Under the pieces are notes generated by a model that worked only from the letters and a program-made list of their open reading frames with translations, was not told the DNA's origin and did not search any database. DNA of 64,000 nt from assembly GCF_010092985.1 (NCBI RefSeq), contig NZ_CP048106.1:3162001-3226000 (forward strand). The letters are read 5' to 3'. The position numbers and the translations under genes are program-made. This DNA is from Pontibacter pudoricolor (GTDB lineage Bacteria > Bacteroidota > Bacteroidia > Cytophagales > Hymenobacteraceae). How positions within the stretch are numbered: position 1 is the first letter of the stretch; the number at the start of each line of letters is the position of its first letter. Below are positions 1-9,403 of this stretch, in pieces.

Positions 1-1127
1 ACACGGTCCAGCGTCCATTTAAAGCCCATGCGGTTCTGTACCCACTCAAAGTAAGACACCGTTACACCACCAGAGTTTGCCAGGATATCCGGCACTACCA
101 TAATGCCTTTTTCGTTGATGATATTATCGGCTTTATATGAAGTAGGTCCGTTTGCACCTTCCACTATAAGGCGAGCCTGTATCTTATCAACATTCTTTAT
201 CGTGATCACATCTTCTACAGCAGCTGGAATAATTACATCCACTTTAGAAGTTAGCAATTCTTCCGGGTCCATCAGTTCAGCTCCTTTGTAACCTTCCAGG
301 CGACCATTGTGTGCGTTCTTGTACTCGATAGCATCTTCAATGTCGATACCGTTATCGTTCCAGTAAGCGCCGCTTACGTCGCTTACGCCAAGAATTTTAA
401 CGCCGCGCTCAGCCATAAGCTTGGCAGCCCATGCGCCTACGTTACCGAAACCCTGGATGGCAGCAGTAGATTTTGAAGGGTCCATGCCCAGTTTATCCAT
501 AGCAGCCATTGCCGATACCATTACGCCACGGCCAGTAGCCTCTACGCGGCCAAGCGAACCACCTAACACAAGCGGCTTACCTGTAACAACAGCATGCACT
601 GTAGAGCCTTTTGTTTTAGAGTATTCGTCCATCAGCCAGGCCATTTCACGTGGGCCTGTACCCATGTCCGGTGCAGGAATGTCCTGATCAGGTCCAAAGG
701 TATCTGCCAGTGCTGACGTATAAGCTCTTGTTAAACGCTCGATCTCACCAGCCGACATAGTAAAAGGATCGCATATTATACCGCCTTTTGCACCACCGTA
801 AGGGATGTCTACTACCGCACATTTCCAGGTCATCCAGGCTGCAAGCGCCTTTACTTCATCCAGGAAAACATCCGGAGCATACCGTATACCACCTTTGGAA
901 GGACCAAGTATAGTAGAATGTATTACACGGTAACCCTCGAACACACGTACCTTGCCATCATCCATCGTTACAGGAATGTTCACGATTACCTGGCGGGTAG
1001 GCGATTTTAATACGTTATATGTCTCTTCATCCAACCCTAATACTTCAGCGGCAATATTGAATCGTGACATCATCGATTCGAACGGATTTTCCCTATCCTT
1101 GATCGGTGCAGGTTCTTTGTATAACAT
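1..1127 (-). CDS. gdhA: Glu/Leu/Phe/Val dehydrogenase, probably NAD(P) glutamate dehydrogenase (C-terminus off the left edge)
   Basis: Reversible oxidative deamination of glutamate to 2-oxoglutarate and ammonium in the cytosol. About 375 codons are visible; the family is usually about 420, so roughly 50 C-terminal residues lie beyond the edge. The protein starts MLYKEPAPIK. Substrate-site GPSKGG lies at 75-80, the catalytic-lysine motif GGAKGG at 111-116 (Lys114), DIPAPDMGTG at 149-158 with the catalytic Asp, and the Rossmann loop GFGNVG at 226-231. This length and the PAPDMGTG motif fit glutamate rather than leucine dehydrogenase. A TACCTTTA box (minus strand, 1180-1173) is a possible -7 element. 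It is one of three dehydrogenases of this superfamily in the window. Confidence 0.93.
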   Translation of the reverse strand, partial: MLYKEPAPIKDRENPFESMMSRFNIAAEVLGLDEETYNVLKSPTRQVIVNIPVTMDDGKVRVFEGYRVIHSTILGPSKGGIRYAPDVFLDEVKALAAWMTWKCAVVDIPYGGAKGGIICDPFTMSAGEIERLTRAYTSALADTFGPDQDIPAPDMGTGPREMAWLMDEYSKTKGSTVHAVVTGKPLVLGGSLGRVEATGRGVMVSAMAAMDKLGMDPSKSTAAIQGFGNVGAWAAKLMAERGVKILGVSDVSGAYWNDNGIDIEDAIEYKNAHNGRLEGYKGAELMDPEELLTSKVDVIIPAAVEDVITIKNVDKIQARLIVEGANGPTSYKADNIINEKGIMVVPDILANSGGVTVSYFEWVQNRMGFKWTLDR

Positions 1128-1224
1128 TAGATTAACCTTTTGATTTGATCAGTTTGATTAAGATTTCAGAGGTAAAGGTATATAATTTATACATACAACC
1201 GCCAACTATACCGGAAACAAAAAA

Positions 1225-2052
1225 CTAGAAAATTTGAAGAAAGGCAACTATAAAAGGAATAACAATTATCAGGCTGTCGAAACGGTCTAAAATGCCGCCG
1301 TGCCCGGGCAATAAGGTGCCCGAATCTTTCACGTCCAGGCTTCGCTTCAGCATCGATTCCACCAGGTCTCCGAACACGCCGAAGATTGAAACTATAATGC
1401 CTATTCCCAACCACTGATAAAGTGCCAGGTCCTGAAAATAAACCGATAAGCCATAGGCTACTGCCAGGGTAAGCAACATGCCGCCAGCCCAGCCCTCCCA
1501 GGTTTTGCCCGGCGAGATACGCGGAAAAAGTTTGCGTTTACCAAAGTTCTTGCCGGCAATGTAAGCCCCTGTATCCGAAGCCCAGATCAGCAGCATAAGC
1601 CCCAGTATGGGTTGCCAGTTGTACGTATCGTTCAGGTAGCCTAATTTGTGCAATAACCCGAAAGGCAGTGCAATATAAAGTACCCCTAAAAGGGTAAATG
1701 CAATGTTGGTGAAAGGTTGCGGCTGCTTGCGGTATAGTTCGAGTACAAAAACAAGACCCAGCAACGGTAGCGTTAAGTAAAGCAGCTCGCTCCGGACAAG
1801 TTCTTTCTCGATCAGGAAGATCAGGATATAGAACAAAGCGCCTAAAGCTGCCCCTAATGTTTTATTTGGTTTAATGCCTTGTGTAGCAGCCAGTCTGTAA
1901 AATTCCAGTAACCCAACTATAGTCAGCAGCAGGAAAAGCACGAAATAAGTCCACTCGCTAACCAGTATACTGCCCACAAATAAGGCGGCGCCCAACACTC
2001 CTATTATAATCCGCTGATTTAAGTTACTTAGTCCCGAAATTTTATTGCCCAT
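1225..2052 (-). CDS. cdsA: Phosphatidate cytidylyltransferase (CDP-diglyceride synthase)
   Basis: Makes CDP-diacylglycerol from phosphatidate and CTP, the branch point of phospholipid synthesis, in the inner membrane. The 275-residue protein has about eight hydrophobic segments. The CDS family signature lies at 233-259: SMLKRSLDVKDSG followed by PGHGGILDRFD. The upstream SDTGAYIAGKNFG (159-171) and SPGKTWEG (180-187) blocks are also typical. Length matches the family. It stands alone on the minus strand between gdhA and the CPBP protease; a TACCTTTA box at 2085-2078 could be its -7 element. Confidence 0.95.
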   Translation of the reverse strand: MGNKISGLSNLNQRIIIGVLGAALFVGSILVSEWTYFVLFLLLTIVGLLEFYRLAATQGIKPNKTLGAALGALFYILIFLIEKELVRSELLYLTLPLLGLVFVLELYRKQPQPFTNIAFTLLGVLYIALPFGLLHKLGYLNDTYNWQPILGLMLLIWASDTGAYIAGKNFGKRKLFPRISPGKTWEGWAGGMLLTLAVAYGLSVYFQDLALYQWLGIGIIVSIFGVFGDLVESMLKRSLDVKDSGTLLPGHGGILDRFDSLIIVIPFIVAFLQIF

Positions 2053-2110
2053 GTAGTAGAGGATGCTGTTAGAGCACTAAAGGTATTAAAATTATTAGAT
2101 TGTAAAACGC

Positions 2111-3073
2111 CTATACTCCAGATTCAGCTATAGTTTCAGGAAGCGGGTTGGTGCGCGGCGGCACCTTTTTAAACTCACTATACAGGTAATACAGCACCGC
2201 TCCGCTTAAAACCACAGACAGCAACACACTCCACCATTCCATCGGCTCCGTAGACTCTACATCGATATCGACAGCGCCGGTTTGCTGCAAATAAAGCATC
2301 AGCACGGTAAAGCCATTGTTAAAGAAGTGGGCAACTATAGGCACGCTTATGCGGCCCGACCAGAAATATAAATATCCGAACAAGGCACCCAATATAGCGC
2401 GTGGCACAAACCCGAAAAACTGTACGTGAATGGCTGCAAATACTAATCCGGCAATCCAGATAGCGGCGTGTGGGCTGCCCGTCCAGCGGTGCAGTTGCTT
2501 TTGCAAAACTCCTCGGAACACAATTTCTTCGCCGATGGCAGGTATAACCGCAATTACCAATATGCCTATCAACAGCTTCGGAATATCATTAAAATCGGCA
2601 ATCATTTTGGTAAGTTCGGCCAGTTCGTCTTCTTTGGCGCGTGCCCACTCCTCAAACCCCTGCATAAAATCCGGGAAGTTCATGGTAGCGTTCCAGTTTA
2701 TGACAACCGAGTTGGCAGGCATAATTATGATCATCAGCACGCCAGCTAACAATACCAGTAATGGGGCAACCGGCATTTTCCAGTTCAGGTAAGGCTCCAC
2801 GTCATATTTTAAAACCCGCAGCATAAACAACGGCCCTACCACAAACGACATAAACTGTATTACGCCCTGCAGCAGCAGCATAATATTGCGCCCGTTCGGG
2901 TGCGACAGCGGGTTTGTTGCTATTTCCGGTATCTGCATCAGGCTGAAATCGAAGGCGACGCTGGCGATAATGGCGAAGATAAAACTACCAACAAAATAGC
3001 CTGCCATCATAAAAGCAAACAGCAGAAGCAGTATATAAAATGGATGTGGCTCTTTACGGATGAAACCTTTCAT
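2111..3073 (-). CDS. CPBP-family intramembrane metalloprotease (CAAX/Abi type)
   Basis: Putative membrane-embedded protease of the Abi/CAAX family. The frame is open to 3178, but I chose ATG 3073 (MKGFIRKEPH), because the extra upstream residues overlap dusB and look non-native. The 320-residue product has about eight membrane segments. Motif 1 is GEEIVFRG at 181-188 (Glu182, Glu183, Arg187), motif 2 has His216 in AAIHVQFFG, and motif 3 is AHFFNN at 248-253. These are the residues expected for zinc binding and catalysis. The substrate is unknown: family members process prenylated proteins, bacteriocin precursors or anti-sigma factors. It is divergent from dusB with a 53-base gap. Confidence 0.9.
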   Translation of the reverse strand: MKGFIRKEPHPFYILLLLFAFMMAGYFVGSFIFAIIASVAFDFSLMQIPEIATNPLSHPNGRNIMLLLQGVIQFMSFVVGPLFMLRVLKYDVEPYLNWKMPVAPLLVLLAGVLMIIIMPANSVVINWNATMNFPDFMQGFEEWARAKEDELAELTKMIADFNDIPKLLIGILVIAVIPAIGEEIVFRGVLQKQLHRWTGSPHAAIWIAGLVFAAIHVQFFGFVPRAILGALFGYLYFWSGRISVPIVAHFFNNGFTVLMLYLQQTGAVDIDVESTEPMEWWSVLLSVVLSGAVLYYLYSEFKKVPPRTNPLPETIAESGV

Positions 3074-3126
3074 ACAGGAGTTTAGGTTAAATTGGTGTAA
3101 ATTTACGCGAATAATTAAATTTTGCT

Positions 3127-4122
3127 TTGGTAAAGATAGCGAACATAGAGTTGGGCGAGTTCCCGTTACTGCTTGCACCGATGGAAGACGTGAGTGATCC
3201 GCCGTTCCGAAAAGTGTGCAAAGCCAATGGGGCCGACCTGATGTACACCGAGTTTATTTCCTCTGAGGGTTTGATACGCGACGCAGCTAAAAGTGTGCAG
3301 AAACTCGACATTTTTGATTACGAGCGTCCTATTGGCATCCAGATTTTCGGGTCTGATATTGAGTCGATGCGTGAGGCGGCTATCGTTTCGTCGCAGGCCG
3401 GCCCCGACCTGATAGATATCAACTATGGCTGCCCTGTAAAGAACGTAGCCTGCAAAGGTGCCGGTGCTGCCCTGCTGCGCGATGTCCCTAAAATGGTGAA
3501 GATGACCGAGGAAATTGTGAAAGCAACCAACCTGCCGGTTACCGTTAAAACCCGCCTCGGCTGGGATGAAGACACCAAGTATATAGTTGAGACTGCCGAA
3601 CGTTTGCAGGACATTGGGATTCAGGCACTGAGTATACACGGCCGTACACGCGTGCAGATGTATAAAGGCGAAGCCGACTGGAGCCTGATAGCCGAAGTAA
3701 AAAACAACCCGCGGATGAAGATCCCCATCTTTGGCAACGGCGATATCGATTCTCCGCAGAAAGCACTGGAATACCGCAATAAATATGGAGTGGATGGCAT
3801 TATGATTGGCCGTGCCAGCATCGGTTACCCGTGGATCTTTAACGAGATAAAACACTATATGGCAACCGGCGAGATGCTACCGGGACCAACGTTGGAAGAG
3901 CGTGTAGAGGTTTGCCGCCAGCACTTTACGCACTCCCTGGAGTGGAAAGGCGATAAACTGGGCATTTTTGAAATGCGCCGCCACTATACCAACTACTTCC
4001 GTGGATTGCCGCACTTTAAGCCGCTGCGCATGAAACTGGTGCAGTCTGAGGACATCCAGGAAATTTACGATACGCTGGAAGAGATAGCGCAGACGATGAG
4101 CTATGCGGAGTTAGAAAGTTAA
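3127..4122 (+). CDS. dusB: tRNA-dihydrouridine synthase DusB
   Basis: FMN- and NADPH-dependent reduction of uridine to dihydrouridine in the D-loop of tRNAs. The start is TTG at 3127; the later ATG at 3181 would remove the conserved FPLLLAPMEDVSD. The TIM-barrel part carries DINYGCPVKNVACKGAG at 97-113, with the catalytic Cys109 expected to protonate the uracil, then SIHGRTR and FGNGDI FMN/RNA-binding loops. The 331-residue length is normal for DusB. The last codons GAG-TTA-GAA-AGT-TAA coincide with the first unit of an AGTTAGAAAGTT-type repeat that continues past the stop, so the repeat appears to supply the natural stop. Confidence 0.95.
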   Translation: MVKIANIELGEFPLLLAPMEDVSDPPFRKVCKANGADLMYTEFISSEGLIRDAAKSVQKLDIFDYERPIGIQIFGSDIESMREAAIVSSQAGPDLIDINYGCPVKNVACKGAGAALLRDVPKMVKMTEEIVKATNLPVTVKTRLGWDEDTKYIVETAERLQDIGIQALSIHGRTRVQMYKGEADWSLIAEVKNNPRMKIPIFGNGDIDSPQKALEYRNKYGVDGIMIGRASIGYPWIFNEIKHYMATGEMLPGPTLEERVEVCRQHFTHSLEWKGDKLGIFEMRRHYTNYFRGLPHFKPLRMKLVQSEDIQEIYDTLEEIAQTMSYAELES

Positions 4123-4711
4123 AAAGTTTATAAGTTAGAAAGTTATATTTTAGGGCGCCTGTTGCATTTGCAGCGGGCGCTTTCTGTTTGTCTGAATCAG
4201 GATTTACAGGATTAATGGATTTTCAGGATTTTTGCTTGACTTATAAATGAAACTATAGCTCTATAGTTCCTACAACTAACTTATTCTGCTGGCAGGGTTT
4301 TCAACCCGTGTCTAATTATGGTGTTGAGTTTGTAACTCAACTGGCCCGGGAGGGACAAAACTAGTAGTGGCTTAGGCTATGGTCTTATAGTTTCGGAGGT
4401 CCAACCACCCTTTATCCCTCAGAGCTTCGCTCGCTACCTTCGAACTCGCTTCTCGGTAGTCTAATGCAGGGAGTTTTTAGGCTACTGCTATAGTTTACGC
4501 TATAGTTTTATAATTGCCAATAACACACCCCTACCCCTCCCAAGAGGGGAATTCCGGCTGTTGCTATAGTTGTAGCTGTAGTGCTATAGTTACAGTAAGC
4601 ACACAGAACTTTCCTCCTTAACTCTTAAACTTTTTAACTTCCAAACTTTCTAATTTTTTAACTACAAAATCTGCTACTTTTGCACACTTGTAATTTTAAC
4701 GTTTAGGCAGC
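4123..4711. repeat. Gene-free mosaic of dispersed intergenic repeats
   Basis: No credible gene. It holds, in order: an AGTTAGAAAGTT satellite (4110-4150); module A, beginning GTCTGAATCAGGATTTACAG (4190-4230); module B (4291-4358) with the hairpin GTTGAGTT-tgt-AACTCAAC; module G (4400-4475), shared with 30868-30930; module C (4524-4595), a CCCCTCCC/GAGGGG hairpin followed by a pair of CTATAGTT sites; and an inverted copy of the satellite (4618-4664). Copies of A, B and C recur near 30.8, 31.1, 40.1 and 60.2 kb. Confidence 0.8.
4675..4682 (+). promoter_or_regulatory. Bacteroidetes -7 element TACTTTTG upstream of the DMT exporter
   Basis: TACTTTTG matches TAnnTTTG and lies about 30 bases before the TTG start at 4712. 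No good TTTG is seen at the -33 position, so confidence is moderate. Confidence 0.45.
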
Positions 4712-5611
4712 TTGGCCAACATTTCTGATCAACAAAAAACGGGAGCATCGGCGTTGGCCTGGTTCCTGGTTATTATACTGGCGCTTATCTGGGGCACCTC
4801 CTTCATCCTGATTAAAAAAGGGCTTATAGTTTATAGTTCGGATGAGTTGGGTGCGTGGCGCATAACTATAGCCTGCCTTACGTTACTGCCATGGGCTATA
4901 AAACACATTAAACAGGCAGAACCGCGCCACTGGAAATTTTTACTGGGCAGCGGCCTGCTGGGCAACCTGATCCCGGCTTTTCTGTTTGCTTATGCCGAAA
5001 CCCACCTTGCCAGCGGTTTGGCTGGCGTATTAAACTCGCTTACGGCACTTTTTACGCTGTTAGTAGGCGCTGTTTTCTTTCACCAGCCCATCACCTGGAT
5101 GCGCATGCTTGGTATTACCGTTGGTATTGCGGGCACAGCTGTCCTTATCTTTTCGGGTGGCGAAAACACTAATTTCGACAATACCATGTATGGGCTGTAT
5201 ATTGTGGTGGCTACCATCTGCTACGGTGGCAGCGTAAACATTATCAAATACAAACTGCAGGGCTTAAAGCCTTTTGTAATGTCGAGCCTGGCGTTACTTA
5301 CGGTGGGGCCGATGGCGTTTATTTACCTGCTCACCACCGATGCTTTTGGCAAACTGCAGCATACGCCCGGCGCCGGCGAAGCACTGCTTTACATTGCCAT
5401 CCTTGCCGTTTTCAGTACAGCAGTCGGGTTGGTACTTTTTAACAAGCTTATCCATATTTCTACGCCGCTTTTTGCCAGTTCATCCACCTACCTTATTCCT
5501 ATAGTTGCGCTTATGTGGGGCGTGCTCGACGGCGAAGCGATACATCTCTGGCATTATATAGGCATGGTAATTATTCTGGTTGGCGTGTTTATAGTTAACC
5601 GGGCTAAATAA
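4712..5611 (+). CDS. DMT-superfamily (EamA) transporter
   Basis: Ten-helix inner-membrane permease of the drug/metabolite transporter family, probably an exporter of metabolites or amino acids; the substrate cannot be read from sequence. Two EamA repeats are visible, roughly residues 15-150 and 165-297. The first has the typical ALIWGTSFILIKKGL helix and the second ends in MVIILVGVFIVN. The start is TTG at 4712 (ANISDQQ); no closer ATG precedes the first helix. The length of 299 residues is normal. It is followed by a strong terminator shared with the convergent giant gene. Confidence 0.9.
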   Translation: MANISDQQKTGASALAWFLVIILALIWGTSFILIKKGLIVYSSDELGAWRITIACLTLLPWAIKHIKQAEPRHWKFLLGSGLLGNLIPAFLFAYAETHLASGLAGVLNSLTALFTLLVGAVFFHQPITWMRMLGITVGIAGTAVLIFSGGENTNFDNTMYGLYIVVATICYGGSVNIIKYKLQGLKPFVMSSLALLTVGPMAFIYLLTTDAFGKLQHTPGAGEALLYIAILAVFSTAVGLVLFNKLIHISTPLFASSSTYLIPIVALMWGVLDGEAIHLWHYIGMVIILVGVFIVNRAK

Positions 5612-5628
5612 AATAACATTTACAAAAA

Positions 5629-5660
5629 GAAAGGCTCCCGTAAAACAGGAGCCTTTTTTA
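5629..5660. terminator. Bidirectional intrinsic terminator
   Basis: AAAGGCTCCcg / aGGAGCCTTTTTT stem with a short loop, A-rich on one side and T-rich on the other. It lies between the convergent DMT exporter and giant surface protein gene. Confidence 0.85.
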
Positions 5661-5677
5661 TTTAGAAACTAATCAGG

Positions 5678-8600
5678 CTAATTTTTTATCAATTTCAGAG
5701 TTTCAACTTCTCCGTTTTGTTCTATAGTCAGCAGGTACAGGCCGCGTGGCAGGTTCTGGTTTAAGCTTAGCTGCAACACCGATGATCCTTTTGCCAATAA
5801 CTCTTCGTGTTGCTTCAGTATCTTACCCGTGGGTGTGTATAGTGTCAGTTTTGCTTTGCCTGCGTTAATTGCTTCAACGGCCAGCTTTATTTCAGACTCG
5901 AACGGGTTAGGGTAAGCAACTATAGCTGTCTTGGTTACCGTTCCGAAATTAACCGTGCGGGGCCCGTAAAACTTGAAGGTTCCGTCTTCATCTACCTGTC
6001 GCAACCGATAGTACAGCATTCCATTTTTACCATTTCGGTTATCTGTAAAACTATAGTTCTGCGCTATGGCCGATGTGCCCGCCACACTTTGCACAAACCC
6101 GATCTTCTGGTAACTATAGCCGTCTGCAGATACTTCTACTTCAAAACCGCTGTTGCTTTTTTCTGAGGCTGTTTTCCACTCCAGCACGGCTACATTATCC
6201 TGCTTGGTGGCTTTAAAGTAGAGCAACTCTACAGGCAGCGGAGTAATCCGGTTATTGATGGTCATGTAGTTGATGGAGTTAATACCACTAACCGATATAG
6301 TATTAGTACTCATGTCCAGTTGTTCGGGCGAAGACCACGAATACCAGCCAAAACCAGGTCCTATAGAACCTACCAGTTCTAATTGCTCTTCATATTCGGC
6401 GGTATTGGCGCTTAGTTCTGCATCAAAATAGGTAACGGTAACCGCTGCATTAAATTTACCTTTGCCTGTTGATGGCTCAAAATGGAACAAACGCCCGATG
6501 CTTTTCCCTTCCTGCACGGCTGTAGGGCCGGTTACACGGGTCATGGTAGACATGCCTGCATCTACTACCTGAGCGATGGTAATACCCATACCACCAAAGT
6601 TATTAATGCCGGCTCCAACAGAACGCGTGGTTTTAATAGTCCCCAGAATACGCCTCTCATTGGCCTCGCCTACCAGATTTGCATTTGCCCCAAGTTCTAC
6701 CTCGTTCAGTCCGGTAACTATAGTTGTTCCTGTAAGGTTAATGTCAAAACTCAAAGACTCATCTATCAATGCATTTCCCATAAGTGTTTTGGTACCGGCA
6801 GCCGCAATACTCAGGTTTTTATAGTTTATGCCGGGCATTTGCTGCGGACCGTTACCATTAAATTCTATAGTTTGAGGCGTTACAACATTGGCTTCTGCTC
6901 CTTTGGTCATGTTGCCTGCAACCTTTGCTATGCCGTCCTCAAAAGTAGCGGTTCCTATGCTTTGCAGATCTAAATGGCCGTACTGTACGCTTTTTATAGT
7001 TTGGTGAGAACCATTATACACAACTGTACTGGCCGGCTGTAAACTATAGGTATCTAAAAGCGGAAGTGAGTTTGTGCCCGCCACTTTCATGGTAGCAGCA
7101 TTTGCTATGGTCAGGCCGGTTCCTGATGACGCCTTCTTAGTTAGTATGCGGTTTCGGGCGTCCAGCGTGCCAGACGCTACCTGTATGGTTTGCAGGCCGT
7201 TAATATCTGCATAAAGCGACACAGCTGTAGCCGGACCTGTTTTGTTAATGAAAAGCTCGTTTATAGTTACCGGGCTTGCTGAGGTTATAGTTGCAGCTGC
7301 ATTGCCCCTGAAATCTACCCAATTCGCAGGGGCACTAAAGCTATTCCCGTTATTGGCCAGGCTTCCGTGCAGCGTAATATTTTTACTTACGGTTAAGCTA
7401 CTTCCCGCATTTATAGTTAAATTTCTTACCGCTGTAGCACCTGTTCCTGTGCCGTTCAGGCTGGCTGTTGCACTGGTAAAGATGAGGTCTGTGTTTACTG
7501 CATTTATAGTTCCGTTATTGATCAGGTCCGTATCCAAGGTTAACGTATAAACCGATGCCGGATTACTTAATGCAGCGTCACTGGCAATGGTCATCCGGTT
7601 GGCCACGCGTGCGTTACTTAACAGTGGTCTTGTTGCAGCTTCCTGCAAAATCAGGTTTCCGTATGTTACGCCCGCTATACCGGAAGTACCACCCGAGTAA
7701 ATAACAGTGCTATTCGCTCCTAGTGCGTTTGTGCTATAGCTGGCAGGGTAGTTAACAGTATTTACCCGAAGGGTAGCCCCGTCAACAAGTGTAAGCGCTC
7801 CGCCGGCAGAAGTTCTGTCCATCGTGTGGCCATCCAGTACCAACGTGCCGCTTTGCACAGCCAGGTTCCCGCTTAAAGTTGAATTGCCTGTTGTTGTTAG
7901 TGTATTGGCAGTTGTTTTGTTCAGATTATAAAATGTTGTTCCGGCTACTGTCTGCGGATTTGTGCCAGAAAAAGCCACCGTACTGGTGCCCGGCGTGTAG
8001 GTACCGCCTGTTCTGTTCCAATTGCCTTTCAGATCTATAGTTGAAGCATTGCCCTGCAGTATACCGGCTGTTAAAGATACATTACCGGCTACGTTTATAG
8101 TTGGGACATCCAGCACCATTGTGCCTCCTGTAACTGTTAAACCACCGGTTATGCTTTGTGTAGCTGCCGATGACAGCGTGGCTGCTCCTGCTGCTTTTGC
8201 TATAGTTAAATGATGATAAGGCAAACCTGCCACTAGCTGCGCGCCCGCTCCATTGTACGTTACGGTACCTGCATCTGCTGCAAAATTACCGGCTGTATAG
8301 TTATAGTTTCCGCCTATGTTAAGGTTGCTGTTGCCTAAGGTTATGTTGCCGGTTTGGTGTTGCTCCAGGTTTCCGGTCAGGTTTATAGTTGCTGCTGTGC
8401 CTGTAACCGAAAGATTGTTACCCACACTACCATCGTTTAAGATAAGATTACCACCTATAGTTATAGTTTGCGCATTAGCGATTAGGTTGTGCTGTATTGC
8501 TGATCCTGCTCCAACTGCGGCAATGTTATAGTTTGTTCTGAGTGACCCCGCCGACATGGTGAGCGTCATCTGGTTTGGCGCTTTAAAGCTGATATCCCGC

Positions 8601-9403
8601 ACCCATTCGGCTGTGGTTATAGTTGGCTGACGTTGCTCTACAGGTGTATTCTCCCCCAGTATCACAAAATCTGAGCTGATCGGCCCTGTAATTCCACGGG
8701 TTGAGACTCCATCTGTTATTACTTCCCAGTTCCTGCCGTCTTCCCAGGCAATGCTTTCGGTTCCATCCCATTTGTAAGTACTCGGGTTATCCGTTAGGGT
8801 CCAGAAACCTGCAAGGTTGGTTACATTATTGCGTCTTACCCAGTTCTGCGAAGCATCGTAGGCATGTCGGCTGGCGCTCGTCCAGGTACCAGACCCGGTT
8901 GGGGAGTAGTATAGTTTCAGGCCATCTTCAACACAACCGTTTAACTCAGCATCCTGGTACTGCAGCTGTAAACTTGCCGTGGTATACGTGCCCGTGGCTA
9001 CGGTTATTTCATAGAGCCTGTTTATAGATTTCCCACTTAAAAAACCTGTCGGTAAAGTTGCGGTGCCGGTTTTCATGGTAGCATCTGTTACGCCCGTGCC
9101 ACCGGTAAAAGCCATTGTGGAAAACCGGGAGTTAAAGGCATAGGCAGTACCTGAAGCGAATGCATGCTGCCTGTTTACTGTGCCTGAAACCCAGCCATCT
9201 CCGGTTCTGTCGCCGAGTATAATTATTTTGTTTACACCTGTGTGTAGCTCGCCCTGCGTCATGTTAAGGGTTGTTGCAGTCGCGTTGTTATTGAGCGTTA
9301 CACGGCCGGCTAGGCTTTTAGCAACAGTTAACCCATTAAAAACTGCTCCCCCGGTTATAGTTGAGTTTGCGTTTCCGTTAAATCTTATAGTCCCCCACCT
9401 GGG
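5678..9403 (-). CDS. Giant T9SS surface protein 1, C-terminal part (frameshifted from 9385-10746)
   Basis: Open from a stop at 9404-9406, with no ATG before 9262. Adding one G to the five-G run at 9396-9392 joins it to the frame ending at 9385: the product then reads NPGG-G-TIRFNGNANS through the junction, and the whole gene 5678-10746 becomes 1690 codons. The body is a long series of beta-rich repeats of the kind GN-L-x-G...YHNLTI, expected to form a secreted fibre or beta-helix. A linker LPVELLYFKATK precedes the C-terminal sorting domain YPNPFESE...GLYLLTI, which sends the protein through T9SS to the surface. Binding partner unknown. The coding DNA is unusually dense in TATAGTT sites. Confidence 0.85.
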   Translation of the reverse strand, partial: PRWGTIRFNGNANSTITGGAVFNGLTVAKSLAGRVTLNNNATATTLNMTQGELHTGVNKIIILGDRTGDGWVSGTVNRQHAFASGTAYAFNSRFSTMAFTGGTGVTDATMKTGTATLPTGFLSGKSINRLYEITVATGTYTTASLQLQYQDAELNGCVEDGLKLYYSPTGSGTWTSASRHAYDASQNWVRRNNVTNLAGFWTLTDNPSTYKWDGTESIAWEDGRNWEVITDGVSTRGITGPISSDFVILGENTPVEQRQPTITTAEWVRDISFKAPNQMTLTMSAGSLRTNYNIAAVGAGSAIQHNLIANAQTITIGGNLILNDGSVGNNLSVTGTAATINLTGNLEQHQTGNITLGNSNLNIGGNYNYTAGNFAADAGTVTYNGAGAQLVAGLPYHHLTIAKAAGAATLSSAATQSITGGLTVTGGTMVLDVPTINVAGNVSLTAGILQGNASTIDLKGNWNRTGGTYTPGTSTVAFSGTNPQTVAGTTFYNLNKTTANTLTTTGNSTLSGNLAVQSGTLVLDGHTMDRTSAGGALTLVDGATLRVNTVNYPASYSTNALGANSTVIYSGGTSGIAGVTYGNLILQEAATRPLLSNARVANRMTIASDAALSNPASVYTLTLDTDLINNGTINAVNTDLIFTSATASLNGTGTGATAVRNLTINAGSSLTVSKNITLHGSLANNGNSFSAPANWVDFRGNAAATITSASPVTINELFINKTGPATAVSLYADINGLQTIQVASGTLDARNRILTKKASSGTGLTIANAATMKVAGTNSLPLLDTYSLQPASTVVYNGSHQTIKSVQYGHLDLQSIGTATFEDGIAKVAGNMTKGAEANVVTPQTIEFNGNGPQQMPGINYKNLSIAAAGTKTLMGNALIDESLSFDINLTGTTIVTGLNEVELGANANLVGEANERRILGTIKTTRSVGAGINNFGGMGITIAQVVDAGMSTMTRVTGPTAVQEGKSIGRLFHFEPSTGKGKFNAAVTVTYFDAELSANTAEYEEQLELVGSIGPGFGWYSWSSPEQLDMSTNTISVSGINSINYMTINNRITPLPVELLYFKATKQDNVAVLEWKTASEKSNSGFEVEVSADGYSYQKIGFVQSVAGTSAIAQNYSFTDNRNGKNGMLYYRLRQVDEDGTFKFYGPRTVNFGTVTKTAIVAYPNPFESEIKLAVEAINAGKAKLTLYTPTGKILKQHEELLAKGSSVLQLSLNQNLPRGLYLLTIEQNGEVETLKLIKN

